Source: Candidatus Thiobius zoothamnicola (GTDB taxonomy: Bacteria > Pseudomonadota > Gammaproteobacteria > Chromatiales > Chromatiaceae). From it: DNA of 64,000 bases. The position numbers and the translations under genes were made by a program. Numbering within the stretch: the first letter of the stretch is position 1; each line of letters opens with the position of its first letter. Below, in pieces: positions 1 through 10,920 of this stretch. The stretch lies in the NCBI GenBank assembly GCA_030826945.1, contig JAPQLC010000017.1, forward strand, positions 35,316 through 99,315, in the 5' to 3' direction. Under the pieces are notes generated by a model. That model made no database searches. It was not told where the DNA came from and saw nothing but the letters and a program-made list of their open reading frames with translations.

Positions 1-386
1 CTAGCCGGACGCCAAGCTGATATCCCATAATAGGCCGCCACGATGGATGCGAGAAAGCCTTCAGTCCAGATCACCAAAGTTTTATTCTCTCCCAATGCCG
101 CCAGTATGCCTGTTTGCGTGCAATCCCCACCGCCAGAGCAACTGGTGAACCCATCGATAAAAGCAGCCGCGAATACCAGAAATAATGAAGCTACAATGGT
201 CATTAATGCGATATACGCCATGCGTCTCCGGTTAACAAATTTCCGTTGTGCATATGAAATCAATTCTCTTTTGTCCGTGTCCGATAAAGTATCGTCTTTG
301 GCGATGCCAATCATTTTACTTAATGGATCACGGGCTGCTTCAGGTGGGGCTTGTATGTTACTGGGTATGACTGAATTTTCGCTCAC
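1..386 (-). CDS. Small inner-membrane protein of unknown function (3' end outside window)
   Basis: On the minus strand an open frame begins at a GTG at 386, preceded at good distance by AGGAG, and runs off the left edge without a stop. An in-frame ATG at 419 has no comparable ribosome site, so I prefer the GTG. The visible product has a polar N-terminus, then two hydrophobic stretches typical of membrane helices (one beginning with AYIALMTIVASLFLVF, one with ASIVAAYYGISAW), separated by a loop holding CSGGGDC. I do not recognise the family. It is divergent from zipA, so the 386-463 gap should contain promoters for both. A plus-strand frame over the same bases reads as low-complexity antisense and is not taken as real. 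Confidence 0.7.
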   Translation of the reverse strand, partial: MSENSVIPSNIQAPPEAARDPLSKMIGIAKDDTLSDTDKRELISYAQRKFVNRRRMAYIALMTIVASLFLVFAAAFIDGFTSCSGGGDCTQTGILAALGENKTLVIWTEGFLASIVAAYYGISAWRPA

Positions 387-462
387 TTTAAATTCTCCTG
401 ATTGCAGAATAAATTTCATTGTTAATGATGATGCTATCGAAGATGATCGATAAAGCCAATCA

Positions 463-3472
<3,010 letters not shown>

Positions 3473-3504
3473 CTATATTAACAAGGATGAAGACAATTTT
3501 AGTT

Positions 3505-3891
3505 TTAATTCGATGCTTTTTCACCAGTACGGCCTTCTTGCAGCTTTACAAAATTAATTGTTGGTAATATCAATGGATTATACCCCGAAGCTAACATTAG
3601 ATTAGCGACATATGCACGAAGAAATGGATACGCAATAGCTGGCGCATTAACGGAAAAGAAACGTGACTCGGTGTTTTCTATCTTTTGGTCAGCTTTAAAT
3701 TGAGAAGTGTATTTAACTGCCAATAATTTTCCATTATCTATTCTCAATTTAAGTTCAAAAATAATGGAAAAACTATCTTCCTCTTTCTCAGAAAAGGCCT
3801 GCCCAAAACTAAATTCGATTTCTTGACTATCATCATTTGATTCACCGAAGAAGAGTTCGATCACTTGAGAGTCAATTAGTTGGATATTCAT
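3505..3891 (-). CDS. SecB-like chaperone, third gene of a CmdTAC-like toxin-antitoxin-chaperone unit
   Basis: The 128-residue protein carries the SecB C-terminal signature: PAIAYPFLRAYVANLMLASG followed by PLILPTINFVKL corresponds to the APYLRExxSxL...PLxLxPxNF region of SecB. The acidic N-terminal half (FFGESNDDSQEIEFSFG) is unlike housekeeping SecB. SecB-like proteins encoded directly behind toxin-antitoxin pairs are known to act as dedicated chaperones that fold the antitoxin (TAC systems, for example Rv1957 and CmdC). Here it is the last gene of a compact minus-strand operon, four bases after the stop of the small antitoxin-like gene. AT-rich composition differs from the neighbouring ligA, suggesting acquisition. 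A solitary housekeeping secB is the alternative, but the context argues against it. Confidence 0.8.
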   Translation of the reverse strand: MNIQLIDSQVIELFFGESNDDSQEIEFSFGQAFSEKEEDSFSIIFELKLRIDNGKLLAVKYTSQFKADQKIENTESRFFSVNAPAIAYPFLRAYVANLMLASGYNPLILPTINFVKLQEGRTGEKASN

Positions 3892-3895
3892 TACT

Positions 3896-4204
3896 TCAAG
3901 CAGCTAAAGCAGAAGGGTTATCATCCGTAACAAAGACACCGTTCTCATACATAGAAGAAATTCCTTCATGCCTAGCATAATTCATATAACGAATTTCTGC
4001 TGCAGCAGGAGATTTATTCAGATCTATTTTTTCCGAACAAATGAAGTGATGCCTACCCAAAGGCGAGGAAGCAGAAAGATAGTCAGAGATTAGCATGCCC
4101 TCTGAGTTTTCTATAGACAGATAATCCGCTAAAAATTGCTGATCACTCGTATCATTAAGGAGTTTTTCCATGCACTCCAATGATTTCTGGTATTTACTAG
4201 ACAT
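3896..4204 (-). CDS. Putative antitoxin of the CmdTAC-like unit
   Basis: This 102-residue protein lies between an ADP-ribosyltransferase-like gene and a SecB-like gene. It begins with a charged helical segment (KYQKSLECMEKLLNDTSDQQFLADY) and has a less structured C-terminal part ending in ...NPSALAA. I recognise no named domain. Its start codon overlaps the stop region of the upstream toxin-like gene by 8 bases, and only four bases separate it from the chaperone gene, so all three are probably co-translated. In known TAC systems the antitoxin has a C-terminal chaperone-addiction tail that needs the SecB-like partner; the assignment here rests on position and size, not on motif recognition. 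Confidence 0.6.
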   Translation of the reverse strand: MSSKYQKSLECMEKLLNDTSDQQFLADYLSIENSEGMLISDYLSASSPLGRHHFICSEKIDLNKSPAAAEIRYMNYARHEGISSMYENGVFVTDDNPSALAA

Positions 4205-4781
4205 TTTCTGCTCTTTGTTTAAAGTTTTCAGGAAAAACTAATTGTTTATTAATAATCAGGCTCTCATTGCCTCCAAATAAACATAGTTGTTGTCTTTGGA
4301 TCCCAATAAACATACATTCCTTCTTTCCAATGAAGGATAATTTTGAGTTCTGAGAATTATCTTGCGCTTTAATTGCTGAAAAAGGAAATAATCCTATTCC
4401 TGGGTTTTCCTTTTCCTTTTTCCTCCAGTACGCAATCACAGCTTGTACAGTCGGTTTTTTAGCTGGGTCAATTGATTCTAATTTATTCTTAAATTTCGTG
4501 AGTAGTTGGTAAAAATATTGTTGAGCCTGCGTCGAACCCACAAGATCCAGTAACAAATCATCCTTAACCTCAATGCGACATTTCATAATCGCATAATTTC
4601 CGCCGTAACTTTCTTTACCCCACTTATGGGCGAAGTAATCACTATCTGTCCAAAAATAATATCCCTGAGTCAGCCACTGCCTATCATTAGGCTCACTGAT
4701 AAACGGAGCTTGGGCGCGAATAAAACTCCACCCGCCATCTATCTTACAAGTATGGTATCCAAAAATTGTGACGTCGGCCAT
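4197..4781 (-). CDS. ADP-ribosyltransferase-like toxin, CmdT-like
   Basis: The product (about 194 residues from the ATG at 4781; a TTG nine codons upstream is possible but less likely) has the look of small ADP-ribosyltransferase-fold proteins: an N-terminal FGYHTC strand in place of the YHGT motif, then QGYYFWTDSDYFAHKWG, which resembles the G-F/Y-Y-F/L-T...A..W strand-helix of DUF3990-type enzymes, followed by a beta-rich stretch ending LLLDLV. It is the first gene of a three-gene operon with an antitoxin-like gene and a SecB-like chaperone. That is the order in the E. coli CmdTAC phage-defence system, whose toxin ADP-ribosylates mRNA. The fold call is mine by eye; a catalytic glutamate cannot be fixed with certainty. 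Confidence 0.62.
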   Translation of the reverse strand: MADVTIFGYHTCKIDGGWSFIRAQAPFISEPNDRQWLTQGYYFWTDSDYFAHKWGKESYGGNYAIMKCRIEVKDDLLLDLVGSTQAQQYFYQLLTKFKNKLESIDPAKKPTVQAVIAYWRKKEKENPGIGLFPFSAIKAQDNSQNSKLSFIGKKECMFIGIQRQQLCLFGGNESLIINKQLVFPENFKQRAENV

Positions 4782-4988
4782 CAATAATCTCAGAATAGAA
4801 CAGTGCAAAAAGCTACCGTAAACAACGTTTAATTTCTAGTACTTTCCATATTCTGAAGAGAAAATGTGGAATTATATCTTGATTGACACCAATGATTAAC
4901 AGGAGGCCGGAATTTTGCCGAAAATAAAACGATTCCGCACTGAATTTATAACTTAGTGAAAGGTAACGTTTTTCGATAACTGACGATG

Positions 4989-5022
4989 CTCAGCGGCGTA
5001 TGATTTCGTCACATCCGCTGAG
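4989..5022. terminator. Hairpin after the TIR-like gene, possible terminator
   Basis: The arms CTCAGCGG (4989-4996) and CCGCTGAG (5015-5022) pair perfectly over 8 bp around an 18-base loop, just past the stop of the minus-strand TIR-like gene. An A/T-rich run (AAAATTTTAA) follows only on the plus strand, so it is weak as an intrinsic terminator for the minus-strand gene. It may simply mark a boundary between the two defence-like units. Confidence 0.3.
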
Positions 5023-5039
5023 AAAATTTTAATTCCCCG

Positions 5040-5438
5040 TCAGCAAAACTTTCCATTAACCGCTTGCGCGACCCATCGGGATTTGAACGCCACCGCTTGA
5101 TGGGGAACCGCTTTGAGGGCATTGGGAATGCCCCCTGTTGTCCGAGGCAATTGAGCCACCACAATTGGAATCTGATTCGATACCGCCAATTGCACCTCTC
5201 TTGTGATCCAATTACTGTTATGCGCGTCATCACCCACCAGGAATAATGCCGTATCGCACTCTGCCATTTTGTTCTTAATCGCTTGATCGACGGCTTCATC
5301 GCCGCCGGAAGTTACGTCCTGCTCCAGTGAAACGGGTTTTCCTTGAACAGGTCCGCCAACATCGCTGAAGAACGAACGGACTGTCCGAGCAATTTTCGCA
5401 TCTGAGTAATTGTAGGAAATGAATGTTTTTTTGCCCAT
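5040..5438 (-). CDS. TIR-like (DUF1863/ThsB-type) domain protein
   Basis: The 132-residue protein is a single domain: an N-terminal KTFISYNYSDAK strand-loop as in TIR-like domains, a second strand with SLEQDV, a central DTALFLVGDDAHNSNWI segment, and TREVQLAVSNQIPIVVAQL, where a conserved W...E...A pattern is typical of TIR and MTH538/DUF1863 proteins. Members of this family serve as phage sensors in Thoeris (ThsB) and make NAD-derived signals. No ThsA-like effector lies nearby, so this is not a complete Thoeris system. A ribosome site (AAGGAG-like) precedes the ATG. It stands alone between the TAC-like operon and the two-partner secretion operon, each separated by more than 100 bases. It is short but looks complete. 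Confidence 0.75.
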   Translation of the reverse strand: MGKKTFISYNYSDAKIARTVRSFFSDVGGPVQGKPVSLEQDVTSGGDEAVDQAIKNKMAECDTALFLVGDDAHNSNWITREVQLAVSNQIPIVVAQLPRTTGGIPNALKAVPHQAVAFKSRWVAQAVNGKFC

Positions 5439-5568
5439 TTTTCACTCCTTGCTTCCATAGGCTATGAAATCCAACGCTAGCAAAGTCCTAATCGCTAAGA
5501 GCCAGCCGAGCCATTATACCGTATAACCCACTCAACAATAATTCCCGCACTGCTATGACGTTGCACAT

Positions 5569-7323
5569 TCAGCGATGACAACTTCCCGTTTCACTGACGT
5601 TCAATACAACAGACTCCTCAGCAACCGTCACCGAACAAGGTGCTTTGACCTCATTCGTCAGAAAGTTCAACTCCAAATCCGATAATGCCTGATCCAGGTT
5701 GATTTCATCCGTGATGGACACTTCGCCATCCTGCGCTTGTTCTACGCCACGCGCAGTGATAGTGGAATTCGGCGTACGCACGACGGTTGATTGTATATCC
5801 AGGCGCCCACCGTTTGCCCCGGCGGAATTCGCGCTGATTTTGCTGTTGTCCAGCACCACCAATCGGGTATTGATCGTCACGTTGCCGCCATCGGCATTGA
5901 CTGATTCGGCGGAGATAAAAGATTCGTTGGCGTCCAACCGGTTATTGCCTTTGATCTCAATATAACCTGCGTTACCCGAACCTTCGCTTTTCACTGTAAT
6001 GGTCGCGCCATTCTCCAAGTGAATATGGTCACTCTCAACCTGTATGTACCCTCCCTCACCGGTCGAATTTGCTTTGGTATCCACAGCGATCTGAGCGGAA
6101 TCGCGTGCTGCATCCCCTTCACCATCAATTTCGCCTTCGCCAATAATGGATAGATAAGGCGTTTCGATGAAGATATCACCTGCATGTCCTGTTGTATTCT
6201 CATGCGCTACGCTGTTAATAGCGGCTTTTCCGGTCATTTTAATTGATTGATCAGCTTGCAAATGAATCCGGCCTGCATTGCCGGAACCTGAGGAGATATT
6301 AGAGGCAATTGAAGCTTGATCACTGACATTAATTTGGTCTGCGGTCACGTTAATTTCCCCGGCATTGCCCGAATTTATTGTGCTGGAGCTTAAATGCGCA
6401 TCATCCGATAAGGTTAATGTTTTCACTACAATGGAAATACTGCCTGCGTTCCCTGTCTCACCGACACCCTTTGTATCGCTTTCGATCCGGGCCTGGTCAG
6501 ATAAAGACAAGGTATCGGCCTGTATAAACAGATTCCCCGCATTCTCGTTGGTATAAGTATTAGTCTCCACCAGTGCATTGCCAGACAGGGAAATAGTGCC
6601 TCCAGCCTGTTCACCTAATTGCGGTCTGCCATCAACCAGATTGATCTGATTGTTCCCGGCGCTGCTGACCAGGCTGATCTCACCTTTATCGGAGAAAATA
6701 CCATCCTGACCATCAACCACTGAACCGGTTGGATTAATCTCAATATCCCCACCGATAAAATTCAAGCTGTGGTTGAAGGCGGCGAATCGTTTTGCATGGA
6801 TCTGGATTGTGGCGGGCGAGGCGGTCAGAAAACCAAAAGCCGTCGGCGCAGCCGCAGTCAGTACGTCAGCACCACCCAGACTGGCGGAAAACACCCCATC
6901 ATCGACAAAACGGAGTTGATCTGCTGTGGAGACATACAAAGAACCGGGTACCTCAATCTGTACGCCTTCACCGAATAAAACCCCTTTAGGGTTAATCAAG
7001 TAAAGGCTGGCACCCGAGACCCAGGTTAATGCGCCATCAATCTGGCTGGCTGAACCACCGGTGACCCGGCTGATGATATTGTTGACCGAAGCGTCGCCAT
7101 TAAAGGTGGCTGATTCACCCGTTGCAATAGAGAATTCGCTAAAGCTGTGGAACAGGTTGCCGCCCTCCTGCCGGCCCAGCGAAGCATCAATCTCAAAATT
7201 CGGCCCACTCAGATTAGTCGCCGCGCCCAAGCTGCCGTCGGTAATGATATCGGCTTGAACGACGCCATACGTCAGCAATAAACTGCTCACCAGAGTGAAT
7301 AATTGATTTGCGCCATCATGCAT
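5569..7323 (-). CDS. TpsA-type exoprotein with filamentous haemagglutinin N-terminal domain
   Basis: The protein (584 residues) is a two-partner secretion (type Vb) passenger. A signal peptide (about 1-24, ending VVQA) is followed by the TPS secretion domain: NLFHSFSEFSI, GESATF, VNNIISRVTGG, SLYLINPKGVLFGEG and a FGF motif, all classic for the domain recognised by TpsB POTRA domains. The rest is repetitive beta-helix with many Asn/Gly/Asp turns (NAGxIxI-like repeats). Near the C-terminus two cysteines, in CSVTVAEESVVLNVSETGSC, may form a disulfide. It is short for a TpsA. It is the last gene of an operon with TpsB and a CHAT protein, and overlaps the CHAT stop by 8 bases. The secreted role (adhesin or other) is not evident. 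Confidence 0.92.
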   Translation of the reverse strand: MHDGANQLFTLVSSLLLTYGVVQADIITDGSLGAATNLSGPNFEIDASLGRQEGGNLFHSFSEFSIATGESATFNGDASVNNIISRVTGGSASQIDGALTWVSGASLYLINPKGVLFGEGVQIEVPGSLYVSTADQLRFVDDGVFSASLGGADVLTAAAPTAFGFLTASPATIQIHAKRFAAFNHSLNFIGGDIEINPTGSVVDGQDGIFSDKGEISLVSSAGNNQINLVDGRPQLGEQAGGTISLSGNALVETNTYTNENAGNLFIQADTLSLSDQARIESDTKGVGETGNAGSISIVVKTLTLSDDAHLSSSTINSGNAGEINVTADQINVSDQASIASNISSGSGNAGRIHLQADQSIKMTGKAAINSVAHENTTGHAGDIFIETPYLSIIGEGEIDGEGDAARDSAQIAVDTKANSTGEGGYIQVESDHIHLENGATITVKSEGSGNAGYIEIKGNNRLDANESFISAESVNADGGNVTINTRLVVLDNSKISANSAGANGGRLDIQSTVVRTPNSTITARGVEQAQDGEVSITDEINLDQALSDLELNFLTNEVKAPCSVTVAEESVVLNVSETGSCHR

Positions 7324-8749
7324 CAGGCTCTCCTATCAGGATATAGGCAGACCACAGATGTGGCCTGTGTCGGATGTATTCGTCCTGCATCAAATGAAAT
7401 TTGGCTTGCTGTAAAGCCATGGCCTTGGATAAACCCGGCTGTTGATGGATGAGCGAATAAAAGTCATGTCCCTGGATGGAGGTTGACATCGTGCCGACAT
7501 CAATCAGTATCCGGTCAGCCTCAACCACATTCCATAAGCTGGCGACCACAGTATTCGCACCCGAGCGGGCCGCCGCACCCGCCAACCCCAGGCTGGCGCG
7601 GATCATTTGCTGCTGATCCGCCGCTGCATCAGCCTGGTGTCCTTTGGCGGTCTGGCAGGCGCTCAACACCAGCAAATCGAGTGGTGCGCTACGCGCCGCT
7701 GCGGAGCGAATGGTTTTTTCCAGGTCAGCCACCCGCATCGCTTTGCCGCCATCCAATCGAATCATGCTTTGCTCAAAGGGGGATTTGAATTCAGCATGGC
7801 TGGAGATGTGCAGCATCGAATAGGATGCATTGTTCAATTTGTTTAACAAACCCAGGGTGGAGAAGTCCCGGCCTGATAGTTGAATAGAACCCGGTGCAAG
7901 CGCAGCGATGACGTTGGCCTCTCTTTCATGGTTGTCCTGATTCGGACCATCATCTGATGGATAAGCGATGATCGCCGTTCGATTGATATTGGTCAGGCGC
8001 TGATCGACATGGCGCGTCAAATTAGGCCGGTAAGAAACCGCATAGGGTTTTTGCACCACATATTCGTGGTTTGCCGCATCAAACAAAGATTCAAACGGGA
8101 TCAATTGATTGGCGGTGTCTTGTACGATGGTCAAGTGTTGGAACAAACCACTTTGCAGGTAACTCTCAACCGGCCTGAGATAGATGTCATACAAATCGGC
8201 AGACAGTGCCTTCAACTGCTTCAAATCAGCATCCCTGTCCGCAAGCTGGTTGAAATAGGCGGCGGTTTTATCCACCAAATCGGCCAAATCCGTGTCCAAC
8301 GGAATAATACCTTTCGTCCCTTCATATCCGATGAACGTAATGATGGGTCTTGGCAAGCCTTTGGAGTTGAAATACAGAATCAATTCCCGACGGGCCGAAT
8401 CCGGGTTGATTAAGTGGTTGGTGAATGGAATGCAGTCATTCTCGAAATAGGCTTGGTAGGTCAGCTTGCGCTCCCTTTCCATAAAACGCAGCAACAAGTC
8501 AAAATCAGCTGATGTGATGTCGGCGCTTTTCTGATACTGCTCCACTAACAAGCGCTTGCCCTGCAATATCCGATCTTCCCTCAACGAACATTGTGCGTTG
8601 GTCAAAAAACCACGATAGGCCGTATCGTTAATCAAATAAGGCTTCAGGTTGCGCAAAGTATCCAGTAGGTTATCGCCGCAGTCGTTATTGGCTTGTGCGT
8701 TCAACTCTGTGCATAGCACAAGGAAGATTAAGATGATTCGATTCACCAT
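7316..8749 (-). CDS. Secreted CHAT-domain cysteine protease encoded within a two-partner secretion operon
   Basis: From the ATG at 8749, four bases after the tpsB stop and preceded by GAAGAA, the product has about 477 residues. It starts with a signal-like hydrophobic segment (VNRIILIFLVLCTELNAQA). The C-terminal half is a CHAT domain of the caspase-like clan: the catalytic histidine is in ISSHAEF, the catalytic cysteine in VLSACQT, followed by the family signature GLAGAAARSGANTVVASLW and the closing RPHLWSAYILIGE. The N-terminal half is helical and Leu-rich, perhaps TPR-like. CHAT proteases typically sit with TPRs in protein-cleavage modules; here the gene lies between tpsB and tpsA. A role in processing the exoprotein or its surface release is inference only. 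Confidence 0.9.
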   Translation of the reverse strand: MVNRIILIFLVLCTELNAQANNDCGDNLLDTLRNLKPYLINDTAYRGFLTNAQCSLREDRILQGKRLLVEQYQKSADITSADFDLLLRFMERERKLTYQAYFENDCIPFTNHLINPDSARRELILYFNSKGLPRPIITFIGYEGTKGIIPLDTDLADLVDKTAAYFNQLADRDADLKQLKALSADLYDIYLRPVESYLQSGLFQHLTIVQDTANQLIPFESLFDAANHEYVVQKPYAVSYRPNLTRHVDQRLTNINRTAIIAYPSDDGPNQDNHEREANVIAALAPGSIQLSGRDFSTLGLLNKLNNASYSMLHISSHAEFKSPFEQSMIRLDGGKAMRVADLEKTIRSAAARSAPLDLLVLSACQTAKGHQADAAADQQQMIRASLGLAGAAARSGANTVVASLWNVVEADRILIDVGTMSTSIQGHDFYSLIHQQPGLSKAMALQQAKFHLMQDEYIRHRPHLWSAYILIGEPDA

Positions 8750-8753
8750 TTCT

Positions 8754-10394
8754 TCACTCACCAAAACGTCGGACGAATTTAAAGTAAAACTGATCACCAT
8801 CACGCACACTGAAATCACTATCGATAACTGTGCCCCAACTCACATCAGCCAACCAGTTTTTGTTGAGTTGCCAACGTAGACCCAATCCAGCCGAAGTCAG
8901 ATGTTTGTTTGCGTTATCTCCGTCATGATCCACACCCAGGCCATGGTCAATGAAAGTGCTGAGATGATATTGACCATCTTGTATGCCAACCGCAGGCCAA
9001 GGTGAAAAAACGCCTAACTTGTGATCAATTTGCGCGGAGACAAACAATGCGGAATCGGTAAAAAGGCTGTTATTAGCGACGCCTCTGAGATTAACCGCAC
9101 CACCCAGACCCATTTTTTTCGCTGATGGCAAGCCTTCATTCGCCCATTGATACAAGCCCCTCAGGATAAATTGGGTGTTGTCATCAATGGCACCTTTATA
9201 TCCAGTGCTGCCACCTAATAAGGCATATTCGGATAAACTGGAGGCACCAGATAAATCCTTACCGACTTCAAAATGATGGCTCATCGAATAAGCGCTGTCG
9301 CGTGATTTGCGGCCCCAATCAAGCTGGGCCTTGATCGAACCCAACTTGCTGCGACCATCCACTTCGGCGGCGGAAAAGGAAAAATGCCGACCCAGTAACG
9401 TGTTTTGGTTCTCTTGCAGTTCGACGATGAGCAGAGAACTCAACGAGGTATTTCGACTGGATTCACCGCCATATCGCCCTGTGGCGGTATTTCGCCACCA
9501 ATTCAAATGACCGCTGAACGACAATTTGTTCGAGGTGCTTTTAATATCCAGTGTATCCAGCGGTGCTTGAATGATGATTGATTCACTGTGCGACAAAGCA
9601 ACATTCAGGTAGTCGCCATAATAATCTGACAAGCGGTAGGCCGCACTAACGCTTGTCAGTCCCTCGGATACTGAACCAGAAACGGATAAGGCATGAGCTG
9701 GATCATCAAATCCATAATAGGCCAAGTCAAAGCCAATACGCTCCCGTCCAACAAGCGTACTTTGGTTGTTATCAACACTTATTTGGCCGGAGAAGGGATT
9801 CGATTTTCGATTTAAGTTGAGTGTCAGATAAGCTTCACCCAGTGATTTCGGCGAAATATCTGCTTGGATAGCCCCATAACGATCACTATGCTTTAATCGA
9901 ACCAGACGATGACGGATATGGTGGATATTCAACGTATCACGCTCTTGGCCAGATAACATGACCTGGCGGATATAGGCTTTATCCGCCGAGGTGACATCCC
10001 CTTTAATCAATACGTCTGCACGATCAATCACGCCTTCAATTATCTGATAAACAAAATGGCCGTTATCATCGGTTTTCAGTATCGCACCTGAATTGATATA
10101 CCCCAAACACGCGTAATATTCGGATACCTTGCGTCGGGCAAGTTCAGCATTCATCAGAGTGGGATAATCCAGTAACACAGATGTAATGATACGTGCCAGC
10201 CGATGCTCATCAACTAAATTGTTACCTTGAATAGAAAATACACTTTGATTATCGGTGGATTCGTAACCACATATTCCATTCGGGCATATTTCTTCAAAGC
10301 ATCGATCAGAATCCACCTCATCTGACCACCCAGTATTCACAAATAGCAAGGTTAACAAATAACCCACCCCTATTTTTATAGACCTCTTATCCAT
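8754..10394 (-). CDS. TpsB outer-membrane transporter (ShlB/FhaC/HecB family)
   Basis: The 546-residue protein has a signal peptide (about 1-24, GVGYLLTLLFVNTGWSD), a short cysteine-containing N-terminus (CFEEICPNGICG), two POTRA-like domains (about 50-200), and a 16-strand-type barrel of about 340 residues with repeated alternating hydrophobic strands. The family signature motif on the inward-folded loop is visible as NLRGVANNSLFTDSAL (compare LRGY..GD in FhaC), and the last strand ends with aromatic FYFKFVRRFGE. It exports TpsA across the outer membrane. It is the first gene of the tpsB-CHAT-tpsA operon. The N-terminal Cys cluster is not usual and may form a disulfide-bonded plug extension. 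Confidence 0.93.
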   Translation of the reverse strand: MDKRSIKIGVGYLLTLLFVNTGWSDEVDSDRCFEEICPNGICGYESTDNQSVFSIQGNNLVDEHRLARIITSVLLDYPTLMNAELARRKVSEYYACLGYINSGAILKTDDNGHFVYQIIEGVIDRADVLIKGDVTSADKAYIRQVMLSGQERDTLNIHHIRHRLVRLKHSDRYGAIQADISPKSLGEAYLTLNLNRKSNPFSGQISVDNNQSTLVGRERIGFDLAYYGFDDPAHALSVSGSVSEGLTSVSAAYRLSDYYGDYLNVALSHSESIIIQAPLDTLDIKSTSNKLSFSGHLNWWRNTATGRYGGESSRNTSLSSLLIVELQENQNTLLGRHFSFSAAEVDGRSKLGSIKAQLDWGRKSRDSAYSMSHHFEVGKDLSGASSLSEYALLGGSTGYKGAIDDNTQFILRGLYQWANEGLPSAKKMGLGGAVNLRGVANNSLFTDSALFVSAQIDHKLGVFSPWPAVGIQDGQYHLSTFIDHGLGVDHDGDNANKHLTSAGLGLRWQLNKNWLADVSWGTVIDSDFSVRDGDQFYFKFVRRFGE

Positions 10395-10530
10395 TCTCAG
10401 CGCCTAAAGTTCCATCAATCAAATGAGAAATCGTCGATTGACTCAATGATATGATAAAAAACACCTACAACTTATTTCACATGATTAGATACCAATTTGG
10501 TACCCATCACTATAGTAATAGGTAATGTAT

Positions 10531-10920
10531 CTATGTCTTCTCAGGAAATATTTTTGGCATCATAGTGGCCAGGAAAAACACGCGGAATGCTTCCAAACTA
10601 CCGAAATAATAGCTCAGCTTTTCTCTATCAAGACCTACGGAGAAAAGATCAGTTGCACGCCACAAGATTAGAACAACAAACATAAGAAACCAGAATGTAA
10701 CCAAGCCGAGAAAGGTCAGACCAACCTCTTTTCCGACTTCAACCCCCCAGGTGTTTTGATTAAGTAAATAAGCATAAACCGTAGATGCTGAAGCAATCGT
10801 CGTACAGAGATAAGCAACCTCTTGCTGTAAAAGACCGCCCAACATATGGCCAACAAACACCATGCCAACGGCTAATAAATTAATGCCAATAAAATAGAAC
10901 TTTAACAGCGCTTTGCTCAT
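10531..10920 (-). CDS. Integral membrane protein of unknown function
   Basis: The 129-residue product is mostly hydrophobic with about four likely membrane helices (LKFYFIGINLLAVGMVFVG, a second around YLCTTIASASTVYAYLL, a third around LTFLGLVTFWFLMFVVLIL, and a C-terminal amphipathic end). No family is recognised. Its ATG overlaps the stop codon of the upstream lipoprotein gene in an ATGA, so the two are translationally coupled and probably work together at the envelope. Confidence 0.7.
   Translation of the reverse strand: MSKALLKFYFIGINLLAVGMVFVGHMLGGLLQQEVAYLCTTIASASTVYAYLLNQNTWGVEVGKEVGLTFLGLVTFWFLMFVVLILWRATDLFSVGLDREKLSYYFGSLEAFRVFFLATMMPKIFPEKT

Noticed and set aside
43..453. Plus-strand open frame of 136 codons at the left edge
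   Set aside because: It is antisense to a better minus-strand gene with a GTG start, a good ribosome site and two membrane helices.
5009..5299. Second minus-strand frame over the TIR-like gene
   Set aside because: It reads as Arg/Trp-rich low-complexity sequence and overlaps the clear TIR-like frame.
5040..5438. A complete Thoeris system
   Set aside because: Only a ThsB-like protein is present; no ThsA-like NAD-binding effector lies on either side.
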